From Flavimaribacter sp024343425 (lineage in GTDB: Bacteria; Pseudomonadota; Alphaproteobacteria; Rhizobiales; Rhizobiaceae), in NCBI GenBank assembly GCA_965227645.1, contig OZ245773.1, positions 5,270,001 through 5,334,000 of the forward strand: a DNA stretch of 64,000 nt, in the 5' to 3' direction. The notes below the pieces were generated by a model. The model was given only the letters and a program-made list of their open reading frames with translations. It was not told where the DNA came from and made no database searches. Both the position numbers and the translations under genes were made by a program. Shown here one piece after another: positions 14,125 to 23,081 of this stretch. The first letter of the stretch is position 1; each line of letters starts with the position of its first letter.

Positions 14125-17100
14125 TTGCCGATTTCGAAAATTCTCGTCGCCAACCGCTCGGAAATCGCCATTCGAGTCTTCCGCGCCGCCAACGAGCTGG
14201 AACTGCAAACCGTGGCTGTGTGGGCGGAAGAAGACAAACTCGCTCTCCACCGGTTCAAGGCCGACGAATCCTATCAGGTCGGGCGCGGTCCGCATCTCGA
14301 GATGAATCTGGGGCCGATCGAAAGCTATCTGTCGATCGAGGAAATGATTCGCGTCGCCAGGCTTTCCGGCGCCGACGCCATCCATCCGGGCTACGGACTT
14401 CTGTCCGAAAGTCCGGAATTCGCGGAAGCGTGCGCCGAGGCGGGCATCGTCTTTATTGGTCCGACACCGGACACCATGCGTCGCCTGGGCAACAAGGTTG
14501 CCGCCCGCAATCTCGCCATGGAGGTCGGCGTGCCGGTGGTGCCGGCGACGGACCCGTTGCCAGACGACATGGACGAAATCGCCCGCATGGCCGAGGAGAT
14601 CGGCTATCCCGTGATGTTGAAAGCTTCCTGGGGCGGCGGCGGGCGCGGCATGCGGGCCATTCGTTCGGCCGACGACCTCGCCCGCGAGGTCACGGAAGCC
14701 AAGCGGGAGGCGAAGGCGGCCTTCGGCAAGGACGAGGTTTACCTGGAGAAACTGGTCGAGCGCGCGCGCCACGTCGAAGTGCAGCTGCTTGGCGACACCC
14801 ACGGCAACGTCGTGCATCTCTTCGAACGCGACTGTTCGATCCAGAGACGCAACCAGAAGGTCGTGGAGCGCGCGCCGGCGCCCTATCTCTCCGATGAGCA
14901 GCGCAGTGAAATAGCCGGATACGCAATCGCGATCGGCAAGGCGACCGATTATGTCGGCGCCGGCACGGTCGAGTTCCTGATGGATGCGGACACCGGGGCG
15001 TTCTATTTCATTGAGGTCAATCCACGTATCCAGGTCGAACATACGGTGACGGAGGAAGTCACCGGTATCGACATCGTCAAGGCGCAGATTCACATTCTTG
15101 ATGGTTTCGCTATCGGCTCCGAGGGCTCCGGCGTTCCCGCGCAGGGCGATATCAAGCTCAACGGAAACGCCCTGCAGTGCAGGATCACGACCGAGGATCC
15201 GGAACAGAATTTCATTCCGGACTACGGCCGGATCACCGCCTATCGCGGCGCGACCGGTTTCGGCATCCGGCTCGACGGCGGAACCGCCTATTCAGGCGCG
15301 GTGATCACCCGCTTCTACGATCCCTTGCTGGAGAAGGTCACGGCCTGGGCGCCGACGCCGGAAGAGGCGATCAGTCGCATGGATCGCGCGCTCAGGGAGT
15401 TCCGCATCCGTGGCGTGGCGACAAATCTGACCTTCCTTGAAGCCATCATCGGGCATCCGAAATTTCGCGACAACACCTATACGACGAAGTTTATCGACAC
15501 GACGCCGGAGCTGTTCGAGCAGGTCGGCCGTCGAGATCGCGCGACGCGGCTTCTCACCTATATCGCCGACGTCACGGTCAACGGTCATCCGGAAGCGCGC
15601 GGTCGCGCAACGCCGCCGGAAACAGCGCCGCCGCAGGTCCCCTTCGCAGGCGGCGAGATTCCGGATGGAACCAGGCAGAAACTCGACGCACTCGGTCCGG
15701 AAAAATTCGCTGAATGGATGCGGGCGCAAAATCGCATTCTGATGACCGACACCACCATGCGGGACGGCCATCAATCGCTGTTGGCGACGCGCATGCGCAC
15801 CTATGACATCGCCCGCATCGCCGGAACCTATGCGCGGTCCCTGCCGGAATTGTTCTCGCTGGAGTGCTGGGGCGGAGCGACCTTCGACGTGTCGATGCGG
15901 TTCCTGACCGAGGATCCCTGGGAGCGGCTGGAACTCATTCGCGAGGGCGCGCCCAATATTCTTCTGCAGATGCTTCTGCGCGGCGCCAATGGCGTCGGCT
16001 ACACCAACTATCCGGACAATGTGGTCAGGCATTTCGTGCGCCAGGCCGCTGCCGGCGGCATAGATCTTTTCCGCGTATTCGACTGCCTGAACTGGGTGGA
16101 GAACATGCGCGTCGCGATGGACGCGGTGTGCGAGGAGGACAAGCTCTGCGAGGCGGCGATCTGCTACACGGGAGACATCCTGAGTTCGGCGCGACCGAAA
16201 TACGACATCAAATACTATGTGAATCTTGCCCGGGAACTGGCGGACGCCGGCGCGCATATCATCGCCGTCAAGGATATGGCCGGGCTGCTGAAGCCGGCCG
16301 CTGCTGCGCCGCTCTTCAAGGCGCTGCGGGACGCGACAGACCTTCCAATCCACTTCCATACGCATGATACGTCCGGCATCTCGGCCGCCACGGTGCTCGC
16401 CGCCGTCGAAGCCGGCGTGGACGCCGTTGATGCAGCGATGGACGCGCTGTCCGGCAACACATCGCAGCCCTGTCTCGGCTCGATCGTCGAGGCCTTGCGC
16501 GGCACGGAACGTGATCCCGGCCTTGATCCGGAATGGATACGGCGCATTTCATTCTACTGGGAATCGGTGCGCTCGCAGTACGCCGCCTTCGAAAGCGATC
16601 TGAAAGGACCGGCCTCGGAGGTCTATCTGCACGAAATGCCAGGCGGACAGTTCACCAATCTGAAGGAGCAGGCGCGCTCGCTCGGTCTCGAAACGCGCTG
16701 GCACGAAGTCGCCCAGGCATATGCGGACGCCAACCGGATGTTCGGCGACATCGTCAAGGTGACGCCGTCGTCAAAAGTAGTCGGCGATATGGCGTTGATG
16801 ATGGTCTCGCAGGACCTTTCAGTCGCCGACGTCGAGGATCCGGCGCGCGACGTGTCATTTCCCGATTCGGTCGTTTCCATGATGCGCGGTGACCTTGGAC
16901 AACCGCCAGGCGGCTGGCCGGAGGCCTTGCAGAAGAAAATACTGAAGTCGGACAAACCGTATACGGAACGCCCGGGGTCGCTGCTCGAAGACGCTGATCT
17001 CGACGCGGAGCGCAAGACGGTCGAGGACCTCGTCGAGCGCGAGGTCAGCGAATACGAATTATCATCCTACCTCATGTATCCGAAGGTGTTTACCGACTAC

Positions 17101-17589
17101 GCGCTCGCGCGCAAGACCTACGGGCCCGTTTCCATTCTTCCGACGCCGACGTATTTCTATGGTCTTCCGGCCGGCGAGGAGATGTTTGTTGACCTCGAAA
17201 AGGGCAAAACCCTTGTGGTGCGCAATCTGGCGATCGGGGAGCCGAACGAGAAGGGCATGGTCACCGTGTTCTTCGAACTCAATGGTCAGCCGCGTCGCAT
17301 CCTGGTTCCCGACCGCATCCATGGCGCGGCGGCCTCGGCGCAACGTCGAAAGGTCGATCCGACCGACGAGGCCCATGTCGGCGCGCCGATGCCCGGCGTC
17401 GTCTCCTCGGTGGCTGTGGCCGCAGGTCAGGAGGTCAAGGCCGGCGACGTGCTGCTTTCCATCGAGGCCATGAAGATGGAAACCGCGCTGCATGCGGAGC
17501 GCGACGGCGTGGTTCAGGAGGTTCTCGTGGCCTCCGGCGACCAGATCGACGCCAAGGATCTGCTGATCGTCTACGCACCGGCGGAATAA
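14125..17589 (+). CDS. pyc: pyruvate carboxylase (biotin-dependent, single chain)
   Basis: The enzyme makes oxaloacetate from pyruvate, bicarbonate and ATP. Domains in order: biotin carboxylase (about 1-450; HPGYGLLSESPEFA, KASWGGGGRGMR, EVNPRIQVEHTVTEE), carboxyltransferase of HMGL type (about 530-800; TMRDGHQSLLATRMR, HFHTHDTSG), the allosteric/PYC_OADA region, and a C-terminal biotinyl domain with AMKM and biotin lysine K1117. I choose the TTG at 14125, preceded by GGAG, because the protein then begins LPISKILVANRSEIAIRVF like rhizobial pyruvate carboxylases and is exactly 1154 residues, the length I recall for the Rhizobium etli enzyme. ATG codons at 14074 and 14101 are in frame but add an unrelated leader, and the first overlaps promoter-like sequence. 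The gene stands alone, as is usual in rhizobia. Confidence 0.95.
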   Translation: MPISKILVANRSEIAIRVFRAANELELQTVAVWAEEDKLALHRFKADESYQVGRGPHLEMNLGPIESYLSIEEMIRVARLSGADAIHPGYGLLSESPEFAEACAEAGIVFIGPTPDTMRRLGNKVAARNLAMEVGVPVVPATDPLPDDMDEIARMAEEIGYPVMLKASWGGGGRGMRAIRSADDLAREVTEAKREAKAAFGKDEVYLEKLVERARHVEVQLLGDTHGNVVHLFERDCSIQRRNQKVVERAPAPYLSDEQRSEIAGYAIAIGKATDYVGAGTVEFLMDADTGAFYFIEVNPRIQVEHTVTEEVTGIDIVKAQIHILDGFAIGSEGSGVPAQGDIKLNGNALQCRITTEDPEQNFIPDYGRITAYRGATGFGIRLDGGTAYSGAVITRFYDPLLEKVTAWAPTPEEAISRMDRALREFRIRGVATNLTFLEAIIGHPKFRDNTYTTKFIDTTPELFEQVGRRDRATRLLTYIADVTVNGHPEARGRATPPETAPPQVPFAGGEIPDGTRQKLDALGPEKFAEWMRAQNRILMTDTTMRDGHQSLLATRMRTYDIARIAGTYARSLPELFSLECWGGATFDVSMRFLTEDPWERLELIREGAPNILLQMLLRGANGVGYTNYPDNVVRHFVRQAAAGGIDLFRVFDCLNWVENMRVAMDAVCEEDKLCEAAICYTGDILSSARPKYDIKYYVNLARELADAGAHIIAVKDMAGLLKPAAAAPLFKALRDATDLPIHFHTHDTSGISAATVLAAVEAGVDAVDAAMDALSGNTSQPCLGSIVEALRGTERDPGLDPEWIRRISFYWESVRSQYAAFESDLKGPASEVYLHEMPGGQFTNLKEQARSLGLETRWHEVAQAYADANRMFGDIVKVTPSSKVVGDMALMMVSQDLSVADVEDPARDVSFPDSVVSMMRGDLGQPPGGWPEALQKKILKSDKPYTERPGSLLEDADLDAERKTVEDLVEREVSEYELSSYLMYPKVFTDYALARKTYGPVSILPTPTYFYGLPAGEEMFVDLEKGKTLVVRNLAIGEPNEKGMVTVFFELNGQPRRILVPDRIHGAAASAQRRKVDPTDEAHVGAPMPGVVSSVAVAAGQEVKAGDVLLSIEAMKMETALHAERDGVVQEVLVASGDQIDAKDLLIVYAPAE

Positions 17590-17599
17590 GAAACGGGGA

Positions 17600-18529
17600 T
17601 CACTGCCGTAAACGCAGCGCTCCGGGCAGAATTTCGAATTCGGCTTTGAGGTAACCGGGCGATTCGCCGTCGATGTCGATTGCGACCCGGTCCGGGCTTT
17701 CGGAAACGGTTTCGGCGACCAGTCGGCGCCCTCTGAAAAAGTCGATGCTTGGATGTGTCGTATGAGCGCCGCGATAGACCAGCGGCAACTGGCCGATCAG
17801 CTGCAGTTTCGGCGTCTTCTTCAACACCATGATTTCGAATGCGCCGCTGTCGAGCCGCGCATTCGGAGCGACATGCATGCCGCCGCCGAAATAGCGTCCG
17901 TTCGCCACCACGGTCAGGGACTGATCAAGTACGAAGGATGGCCGGTTGTCGATCGACATCCGTATCGTAGATGGTCGATGCCGCCATATCGACGTTATCG
18001 TCGCACGGAAGTAGGCAAGCGTTCCGGGCAGGACATTCGCCGAAGACGTGGCGTTGACCGCGCGACAGACCTCTCCGGACAAGCCGAAGCCGGCGGCGTT
18101 GATGAAAAGTCGGCTCGCCTGGCCGCCAGTCTCACTGGTGAAGTTGATTTTTCCAAGATCGATCTGTCTTATGTCGCTTTCGGCGATGCGCTGCACCGGA
18201 TCGGACGATGGCCGTCCGAGGCTTCGGACGAAATCGCATCCGGTGCCGCCGGCCAGCGCCGCGAAGGCGCAGCTCTCCGGCATGTTGCCGTCAGCGTCGG
18301 GAAATCCGTTTATCGCCTCGCCGAAAGTACCGTCGCCGCCCACGGCGATGACCAGCGATGCGCCGCGCTCGATTGCCGCGCGGACGAGGCGCGTCGTATC
18401 GCCAGCGACTCCGGTTATGGCGTGGTCAAAGGGTCCGAGCGCTTTCTGGATGCGGTCAGACAGAGCAGGCCATCGCCGTCCTGTGCGTCCGTTGCCTGCA
18501 TGCGGATTTACGACAACGAATATGCTCAT
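17600..18529 (-). CDS. diacylglycerol-kinase-family lipid kinase
   Basis: The 309-residue protein shows the DAGK/YegS fold: MSIFVVVNPHAGNG at the start, the ATP-binding signature AVGGDGTFGEAINGF (about residues 62-76), ALAGGTGCDF, and the C-terminal block VAIDIDGESPGY. Members phosphorylate diacylglycerol, other lipids or sphingoid-like substrates on the cytoplasmic face; the substrate here is unknown. It is the last gene of a minus-strand run, 27 bases after the outer-membrane factor gene, and could be cotranscribed with the export genes. It is convergent with pyc, with only about ten bases between stops. Confidence 0.88.
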   Translation of the reverse strand: MSIFVVVNPHAGNGRTGRRWPALSDRIQKALGPFDHAITGVAGDTTRLVRAAIERGASLVIAVGGDGTFGEAINGFPDADGNMPESCAFAALAGGTGCDFVRSLGRPSSDPVQRIAESDIRQIDLGKINFTSETGGQASRLFINAAGFGLSGEVCRAVNATSSANVLPGTLAYFRATITSIWRHRPSTIRMSIDNRPSFVLDQSLTVVANGRYFGGGMHVAPNARLDSGAFEIMVLKKTPKLQLIGQLPLVYRGAHTTHPSIDFFRGRRLVAETVSESPDRVAIDIDGESPGYLKAEFEILPGALRLRQ

Positions 18530-18556
18530 GCCGTGACGATCGCTGGCGCGCCGGAA

Positions 18557-20122
18557 TCAGCTTTTCGGCTGATCGACGCCGTCGGGCGCGCTTTCAAGCA
18601 GCTTGCCCCAATTGGTGCGCTGTTCCATCTGCGCTCGGGTCTTGTCGTTGACGAAACCCTTCACATTGGGTGGAATCCAGCCGCCGGCAATGCCTTTGTA
18701 GATGGCGATAAGGTTGGTCAACACATCCGCGCGTGCGCTCACAAGGCGCGATTCGGAGGTGAATATCTGCCGCTGGGCATCCAGAACGCGGTCGTAGCCC
18801 GCAGTGCCGTCGCGGTACTGGTCGAGCACGCGCGCTTCCGCGTCCTTGGCCGCCTTGACGCTGCGATACAGATAGACTGTCTGCTGTTTTGCCTTGAAGA
18901 ACGCGGTGATCGACGTTTCCACTTCCGCATAGGCTTTCAGCACAGTGTTCTCATAGTCGAGCAGCAATTCCTGGAACTTGGCGTCCTGGGCGCGAACATT
19001 GTTGCGAATGCGCCCATAGTTCAGAAAGTTCCAGGTGAAGCCGGGATTGATGAACGCGTCGAAACTGTTTTTCGTGAACAGAGTCGCGACTTCCTTGGAA
19101 TTGACGGCGATCGCGCCGCTGATCGTGAAGGCCGGATACAGGTCAGCCTGCGCTACGCCGATCTGCGCCGACTGCGCGGCCGCCCGATATTCTGCGGCGC
19201 GGATGTCGGGGCGACGTCGCAGCATGTCGGCGGGAACGCCGACTGCGACCTGCGCCGGAATAACCGGCATGCGCCCGTATTTCTTCTCCATGCGCGGCTT
19301 GATCTTGCCGGGCGTCTCGCCCAGCAGAACGCTCATTGCGTTGTAGGCTTCCGCCAGTTCACCCTCCAGTTCCGGAATGATCGACAGGGTGTCGTTGTAC
19401 CGGGCGGTCGCCTCGTCGATATCAAGTTCGGTGGTTGTGCCGTTCTCGAATTTCAGTTTGGCGATATCCAGGCTTTTCTTCTGAAGAGCCGCATTGCTTC
19501 TCGCCACGGAAATGAGCGCCTGCAGTTCCCGAACGGTGACATAGGTAGCCGCAATGTCCCCGGTCAGCGTCACCAGAACATCATCGTAGCTTGCGATCTT
19601 GGCGGCGAGGTTCGCCTTGGCCGATTGAACGTCACGGCGAATCTTTCCCCAGATGTCGATTTCCCATCCGGCGTCGAATCCAACCTGGTATCGCGTGAAT
19701 TCGGTGTTGATATCGACGAAGCGCTCGGCTTCCTGCACGAACGGATCATTCTTGCTGATCGACAGGTACTTGCCGTCGGCGAATCCCTGCTGTTGCTGCG
19801 GAAACAGTTCCCCACGCGCGATTCCGAGCTGGGCTCGGGCCTGGTAGACTCGGGCGCCGGCCGCCTCGAGCTGCAAGTTTTGTTGATATGCCTCGTTTAC
19901 GAAGGCGTTTAGCGTTGGGTCCTTGAAGAGGGTCCACCAGTCCGCCACGGCCTCGCTGCGCGAAGTGAAGCCGGTTTTGCTGTTGACCGGAAGCCCGCTG
20001 GATCCTTGCGTCCAGCTGTCGAGATAGGGGGCCTCCGGGCGGACGAAGTCCGGCCCGACCATGCAGCCGCCGAGGAGCAGCGTGGCCGTAATGATGGTGG
20101 GAATACTCAATTGTCGGGTCAT
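18557..20122 (-). CDS. outer-membrane efflux factor, NodT/OprM type (lipoprotein)
   Basis: The 521-residue protein is a TolC-like outer-membrane channel. It has a lipoprotein signal with lipobox ending in LLLGGC (Cys about residue 19), followed by MVGPDFVRPEAPY. Two internally related coiled-coil/beta halves follow (about 70-270 and 280-480; DAGWEIDIWGKIRRDV and FTWNFLNYGRIRNNV), as is diagnostic for the NodT family. It follows the HlyD-type gene by 11 bases and provides the outer-membrane end of a tripartite system. An AGGG element lies about nine bases upstream of the ATG. Confidence 0.92.
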   Translation of the reverse strand: MTRQLSIPTIITATLLLGGCMVGPDFVRPEAPYLDSWTQGSSGLPVNSKTGFTSRSEAVADWWTLFKDPTLNAFVNEAYQQNLQLEAAGARVYQARAQLGIARGELFPQQQQGFADGKYLSISKNDPFVQEAERFVDINTEFTRYQVGFDAGWEIDIWGKIRRDVQSAKANLAAKIASYDDVLVTLTGDIAATYVTVRELQALISVARSNAALQKKSLDIAKLKFENGTTTELDIDEATARYNDTLSIIPELEGELAEAYNAMSVLLGETPGKIKPRMEKKYGRMPVIPAQVAVGVPADMLRRRPDIRAAEYRAAAQSAQIGVAQADLYPAFTISGAIAVNSKEVATLFTKNSFDAFINPGFTWNFLNYGRIRNNVRAQDAKFQELLLDYENTVLKAYAEVETSITAFFKAKQQTVYLYRSVKAAKDAEARVLDQYRDGTAGYDRVLDAQRQIFTSESRLVSARADVLTNLIAIYKGIAGGWIPPNVKGFVNDKTRAQMEQRTNWGKLLESAPDGVDQPKS

Positions 20123-20133
20123 TCACGCAACCC

Positions 20134-21282
20134 TCAAAGGAAGTCCATCGGGAACAGGAAATTCGACCAGCTGTAGAGCCGGATATTTATGCGTCTCAGG
20201 AATGCAAAGTTCTGGCCGCCGCCGGTATAGATCGCGACGGCGCCGTGGGTGCCGGCGGGAAGCCGCTTCAGATTTGGATCGTCAATGTCGATCTGCACCG
20301 CGAATCGCCCCTGCAGGCTCGGAAAGCGGAAGGTCGGAACGTTGCCGCTGGGTTTGATCTGGCCCTGGCCTGTGCCCCACCACACATCCACGACCTTGCC
20401 CTTGAAGATTTCGCCCGGATAGATGTCGAGGGCGACTTCCACCTCCTGATCCGGTTCGACGAATTTCAGGTGCTCCTGGTAGAAGCTGGCGAGAATGTAG
20501 GGGTCATCATCGGCGACCAGAACCGCGATCGCGCCAAAACGCAGCGCTCCGACGACCAGTCCGGGCCGCGCCTGCTGGCTGATGATCACGCCGTCTTCCG
20601 GTGCTTTCAATGTTGTCTGTTCGAGATAGTAATTCGCTTCGTCAAGCTGCGCCTGGGCTGCGACAACCTGCGCATTGACCCCGTTCACCTGCGCGCCGAT
20701 GGCGATCTGCGCTTTCTTTACGTTGGTGTTGGCTTCGGCGACGGCGGCGTTGGCGCTCGCCAGGTCTGCCGTCCACTTGTCGAGCGATTCCTGTCGGGCG
20801 CCGCCCTTGGGCACCAGATTGCTGTAGCGGTCGAACTGCTGCTGCGCATAGGTCTGTTGCGCCTGGGCCTGGCTCAACTCCTGTTCGGCGAGGTCCAGAT
20901 CCTCCTGAAGCGCCTCGGCGTTTTGCGTGGCGCTGGCGAGATTGGCTTCTGCTTCCTCGACCTTGGCTTGATAGGTGGCCGTGTCGAACTGATAAAGCGT
21001 ATCGCCCTTTTTGACTGGCTGGTTGTTGTCGACGAACACCTCCTTCAGGAGAGTCGGTCCCTCGAGGCGCGGAACGAGCTGGATTGTCGGGCGGATGACA
21101 TGCGCGTCCATCGAGTATGGCTGGTAGAAGCGCAATGCGATAATGAATATCAGCAGCATGTGCACGCCGACCCAGAAGCCGACAACGCCCCAGACGATAT
21201 TGAATTTCAGCCATCTGAATCGGAAAAAGACCAGCCAGACGAAGACGACATAGATAAGGACGAGACCGAGAGCGATAAACAT
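20134..21282 (-). CDS. HlyD/EmrA-type membrane-fusion protein (YiaV-like)
   Basis: The 382-residue periplasmic adaptor has two predicted transmembrane segments at its N-terminus (about 3-20 and 28-52). A biotinyl/lipoyl half-motif follows (VFVDNNQPVKKGDTLYQFD), then a long alanine- and glutamine-rich coiled coil (about 105-215) and the second half (TLKAPEDGVIISQQARPGLVV). The last part is the beta-barrel and membrane-proximal domain. The double membrane start and linkage to a DUF3302 protein resemble E. coli yiaV-yiaW. The start lies three bases after the stop of the DUF3302 gene. The adaptor is clear; its transport partner is not present next to it. Confidence 0.9.
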   Translation of the reverse strand: MFIALGLVLIYVVFVWLVFFRFRWLKFNIVWGVVGFWVGVHMLLIFIIALRFYQPYSMDAHVIRPTIQLVPRLEGPTLLKEVFVDNNQPVKKGDTLYQFDTATYQAKVEEAEANLASATQNAEALQEDLDLAEQELSQAQAQQTYAQQQFDRYSNLVPKGGARQESLDKWTADLASANAAVAEANTNVKKAQIAIGAQVNGVNAQVVAAQAQLDEANYYLEQTTLKAPEDGVIISQQARPGLVVGALRFGAIAVLVADDDPYILASFYQEHLKFVEPDQEVEVALDIYPGEIFKGKVVDVWWGTGQGQIKPSGNVPTFRFPSLQGRFAVQIDIDDPNLKRLPAGTHGAVAIYTGGGQNFAFLRRINIRLYSWSNFLFPMDFL

Positions 21283-21285
21283 GGA

Positions 21286-21687
21286 TTATGCTTTCTGTTC
21301 AGTCTGGGTCGCAGGTTCGCTCGCGACGGATTTCTCCGTCGGTCCGGTATCGGCCGGCGGGGGCGTCAGGCCGGGCGGATGCGGCGCGTCGATCTCTCCA
21401 GTTTGGCCTTCTTTCGGCATCTTGCGCACGTCGACAGTGATGGAATCGTGTATCGACCAGATCAGCGCATGAATGTAGGGAAACACCGTGAACAGCCCGA
21501 TCCAGCCGACATATTTGACGGCTTCCGCATGCGGGTGGTTCCGCCTTTGGGCTATCTTTCCGGGCAATCCGCCGATCTGAATGAGGATATAGAAGAAAGC
21601 GACGATGCCGATGACCCCGAAGAACAGGGTCCAAAGGTCAAACCGGTCAATCGGAAAATCGACGAGGGCATACTTGTCGCCGTCCAT
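21286..21687 (-). CDS. DUF3302-family inner-membrane protein (YiaW-like)
   Basis: This is a small membrane protein of 133 residues with two hydrophobic helices (about 18-38, LWTLFFGVIGIVAFFYILIQ; and about 58-77). Between them is the conserved cytoplasmic loop GLPGKIAQRRNHPHAEAVKY, and a proline/threonine-rich tail follows. DUF3302 proteins are usually encoded beside an HlyD-type adaptor, as here. I start at the ATG at 21687, preceded by AAAGGG at suitable spacing; an upstream in-frame start would add a basic leader with no similarity. The function is unknown. It may anchor or energise the export system, or take the place of a pump subunit. Confidence 0.83.
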   Translation of the reverse strand: MDGDKYALVDFPIDRFDLWTLFFGVIGIVAFFYILIQIGGLPGKIAQRRNHPHAEAVKYVGWIGLFTVFPYIHALIWSIHDSITVDVRKMPKEGQTGEIDAPHPPGLTPPPADTGPTEKSVASEPATQTEQKA

Positions 21688-21840
21688 CGAGACGCCCTTT
21701 CTACTCAAACAAACTAAACTCAACTGTCGAGACCATAGACTCCGCCGAGTTAACATATTGCAACCGCGACAGAAGAATGATGCGATTATGCCAATGCAGA
21801 ATGTATGCCCGTGTGATCGGGTCGAGATGTATTTGGGAAG

Positions 21841-23004
21841 TTATTGCCCGATAAGTTCAAGTGCGTGGCGCGCAATGACGATTTCTTCGTCCGTCTGAAT
21901 AACGAACAGACCAACGCCGGACTGGTCGGTTGAGATAATGGCGTCTCCAGAGCGATTGCGCCGGGCGTCGAACTCGACGCCCATCCATTCGAAGCCTTCA
22001 CACACGGACTGGCGGATTCGCCATGCGTTTTCGCCGATGCCGCCGCAGAATATGACGGCGTCCAGCCCGCCCAGCATTGCGGCGAGAGCGCCCAGCTCGA
22101 TCCGAATGCGGCCGGTGAAATAACCGATCGCACGATCGGCTTCCGGCGTTGCAGCGGCTTCCAGGGTCCTGAGATCGTTGGACAGGCCGGATAGGCCCTT
22201 CAGCCCGCTATCGTGATAGAGCATGTCCTCTATCGCATGGGCGCTCATTCCCTTTTCCTGCATGAGATACAGCACCACGCCCGGATCGAGTTGTCCGCAC
22301 CGGGTGCCCATGGGCAAGCCGTCGAGAGCTGTGAAACCCATCGTCGATCCGATGCTGCGGCCGTTGTCTATTGCGCACATCGATGCGCCGTTGCCGAGAT
22401 GGCAGACCACAACCCGTCCCGATGCATGCGTCGGAGAAATTTCACGCAGGCGACCGCTCACATATTCATAGGACAGGCCGTGGAAACCGTAACGGCGCAC
22501 CCCTTCCTCGTAGTAGTGATAGGGCAGCGCGAAGGCGTCGTTGATCCAGGGTTGATCGCGATGAAACGCGGTGTCGAAGCAGCCGACCTGAACAGCGTCG
22601 GGAAAGGCCGCCGCCGCCGCATCGACTCCGGCGATGTTGTTAGGTTGATGCAATGGCGCGAGTGGAATCAGCGCGCGCAATTTCTCGATCGTGTCCTTGT
22701 CGAGCACGACCGGCTGGCTGAATTGCGTGCCGCCATGAACGATTCGATGCCCAACAGAGGCAATACTGATATCGGGAAACCCGGTGCGCAGAAGATCAAG
22801 GATCGCCGCAAGCGCAGCGCCATGGTCGCTGACGTTCGCATCTTCCAGGGAGCGATCGATGATTGATTCCGCGTTGCGCTTTGCCGAGATGCGCGGCGCC
22901 GTGCCAATGCCGTCAATCTGTCCGCGAAGGAATTCCCGCACGTCGCTGTCGAAAATCGCGAATTTGATGGAGGATGAACCGCAATTCAGCGTCAGAAGAT
23001 GCAA
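21841..23004 (-). CDS. ackA: acetate kinase
   Basis: This enzyme interconverts acetyl phosphate + ADP and acetate + ATP. The 387-residue protein has the family signatures LNCGSSSIKFAIFD at the N-terminus, the phosphate-binding GHRIVHGG (about residues 90-97), RYGFHGLSYEY, and VCHLGNGASMCA. The late block FCGGIGENAWRIR is also present. The start codon is TTG at 23004, preceded by GGGAG at seven bases; no ATG fits. In rhizobia ackA commonly sits beside phosphoketolase or phosphotransacetylase genes; neither is present within view, so the partner enzyme must be elsewhere. It lies 77 bases downstream of the LysR gene on the same strand, and it may share that transcript. Confidence 0.94.
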   Translation of the reverse strand: MHLLTLNCGSSSIKFAIFDSDVREFLRGQIDGIGTAPRISAKRNAESIIDRSLEDANVSDHGAALAAILDLLRTGFPDISIASVGHRIVHGGTQFSQPVVLDKDTIEKLRALIPLAPLHQPNNIAGVDAAAAAFPDAVQVGCFDTAFHRDQPWINDAFALPYHYYEEGVRRYGFHGLSYEYVSGRLREISPTHASGRVVVCHLGNGASMCAIDNGRSIGSTMGFTALDGLPMGTRCGQLDPGVVLYLMQEKGMSAHAIEDMLYHDSGLKGLSGLSNDLRTLEAAATPEADRAIGYFTGRIRIELGALAAMLGGLDAVIFCGGIGENAWRIRQSVCEGFEWMGVEFDARRNRSGDAIISTDQSGVGLFVIQTDEEIVIARHALELIGQ

Positions 23005-23081
23005 GGCAGGCTCCCATGGAAATTGCAGACTGCTGAAAGGATCGTGGAGAAACGGGCGGGTTGTTAATGTCTGGCCACACC

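Noticed and set aside
17753..19912. 719-codon plus-strand frame over the lipid kinase and outer-membrane factor genes
   Set aside because: It is antisense to two genes with clear domains and lipobox; the translation shows no family motifs.
20245..21717. 490-codon plus-strand frame over the HlyD and DUF3302 genes
   Set aside because: It is a reverse-strand shadow; the minus-strand products carry transmembrane and HlyD signatures.
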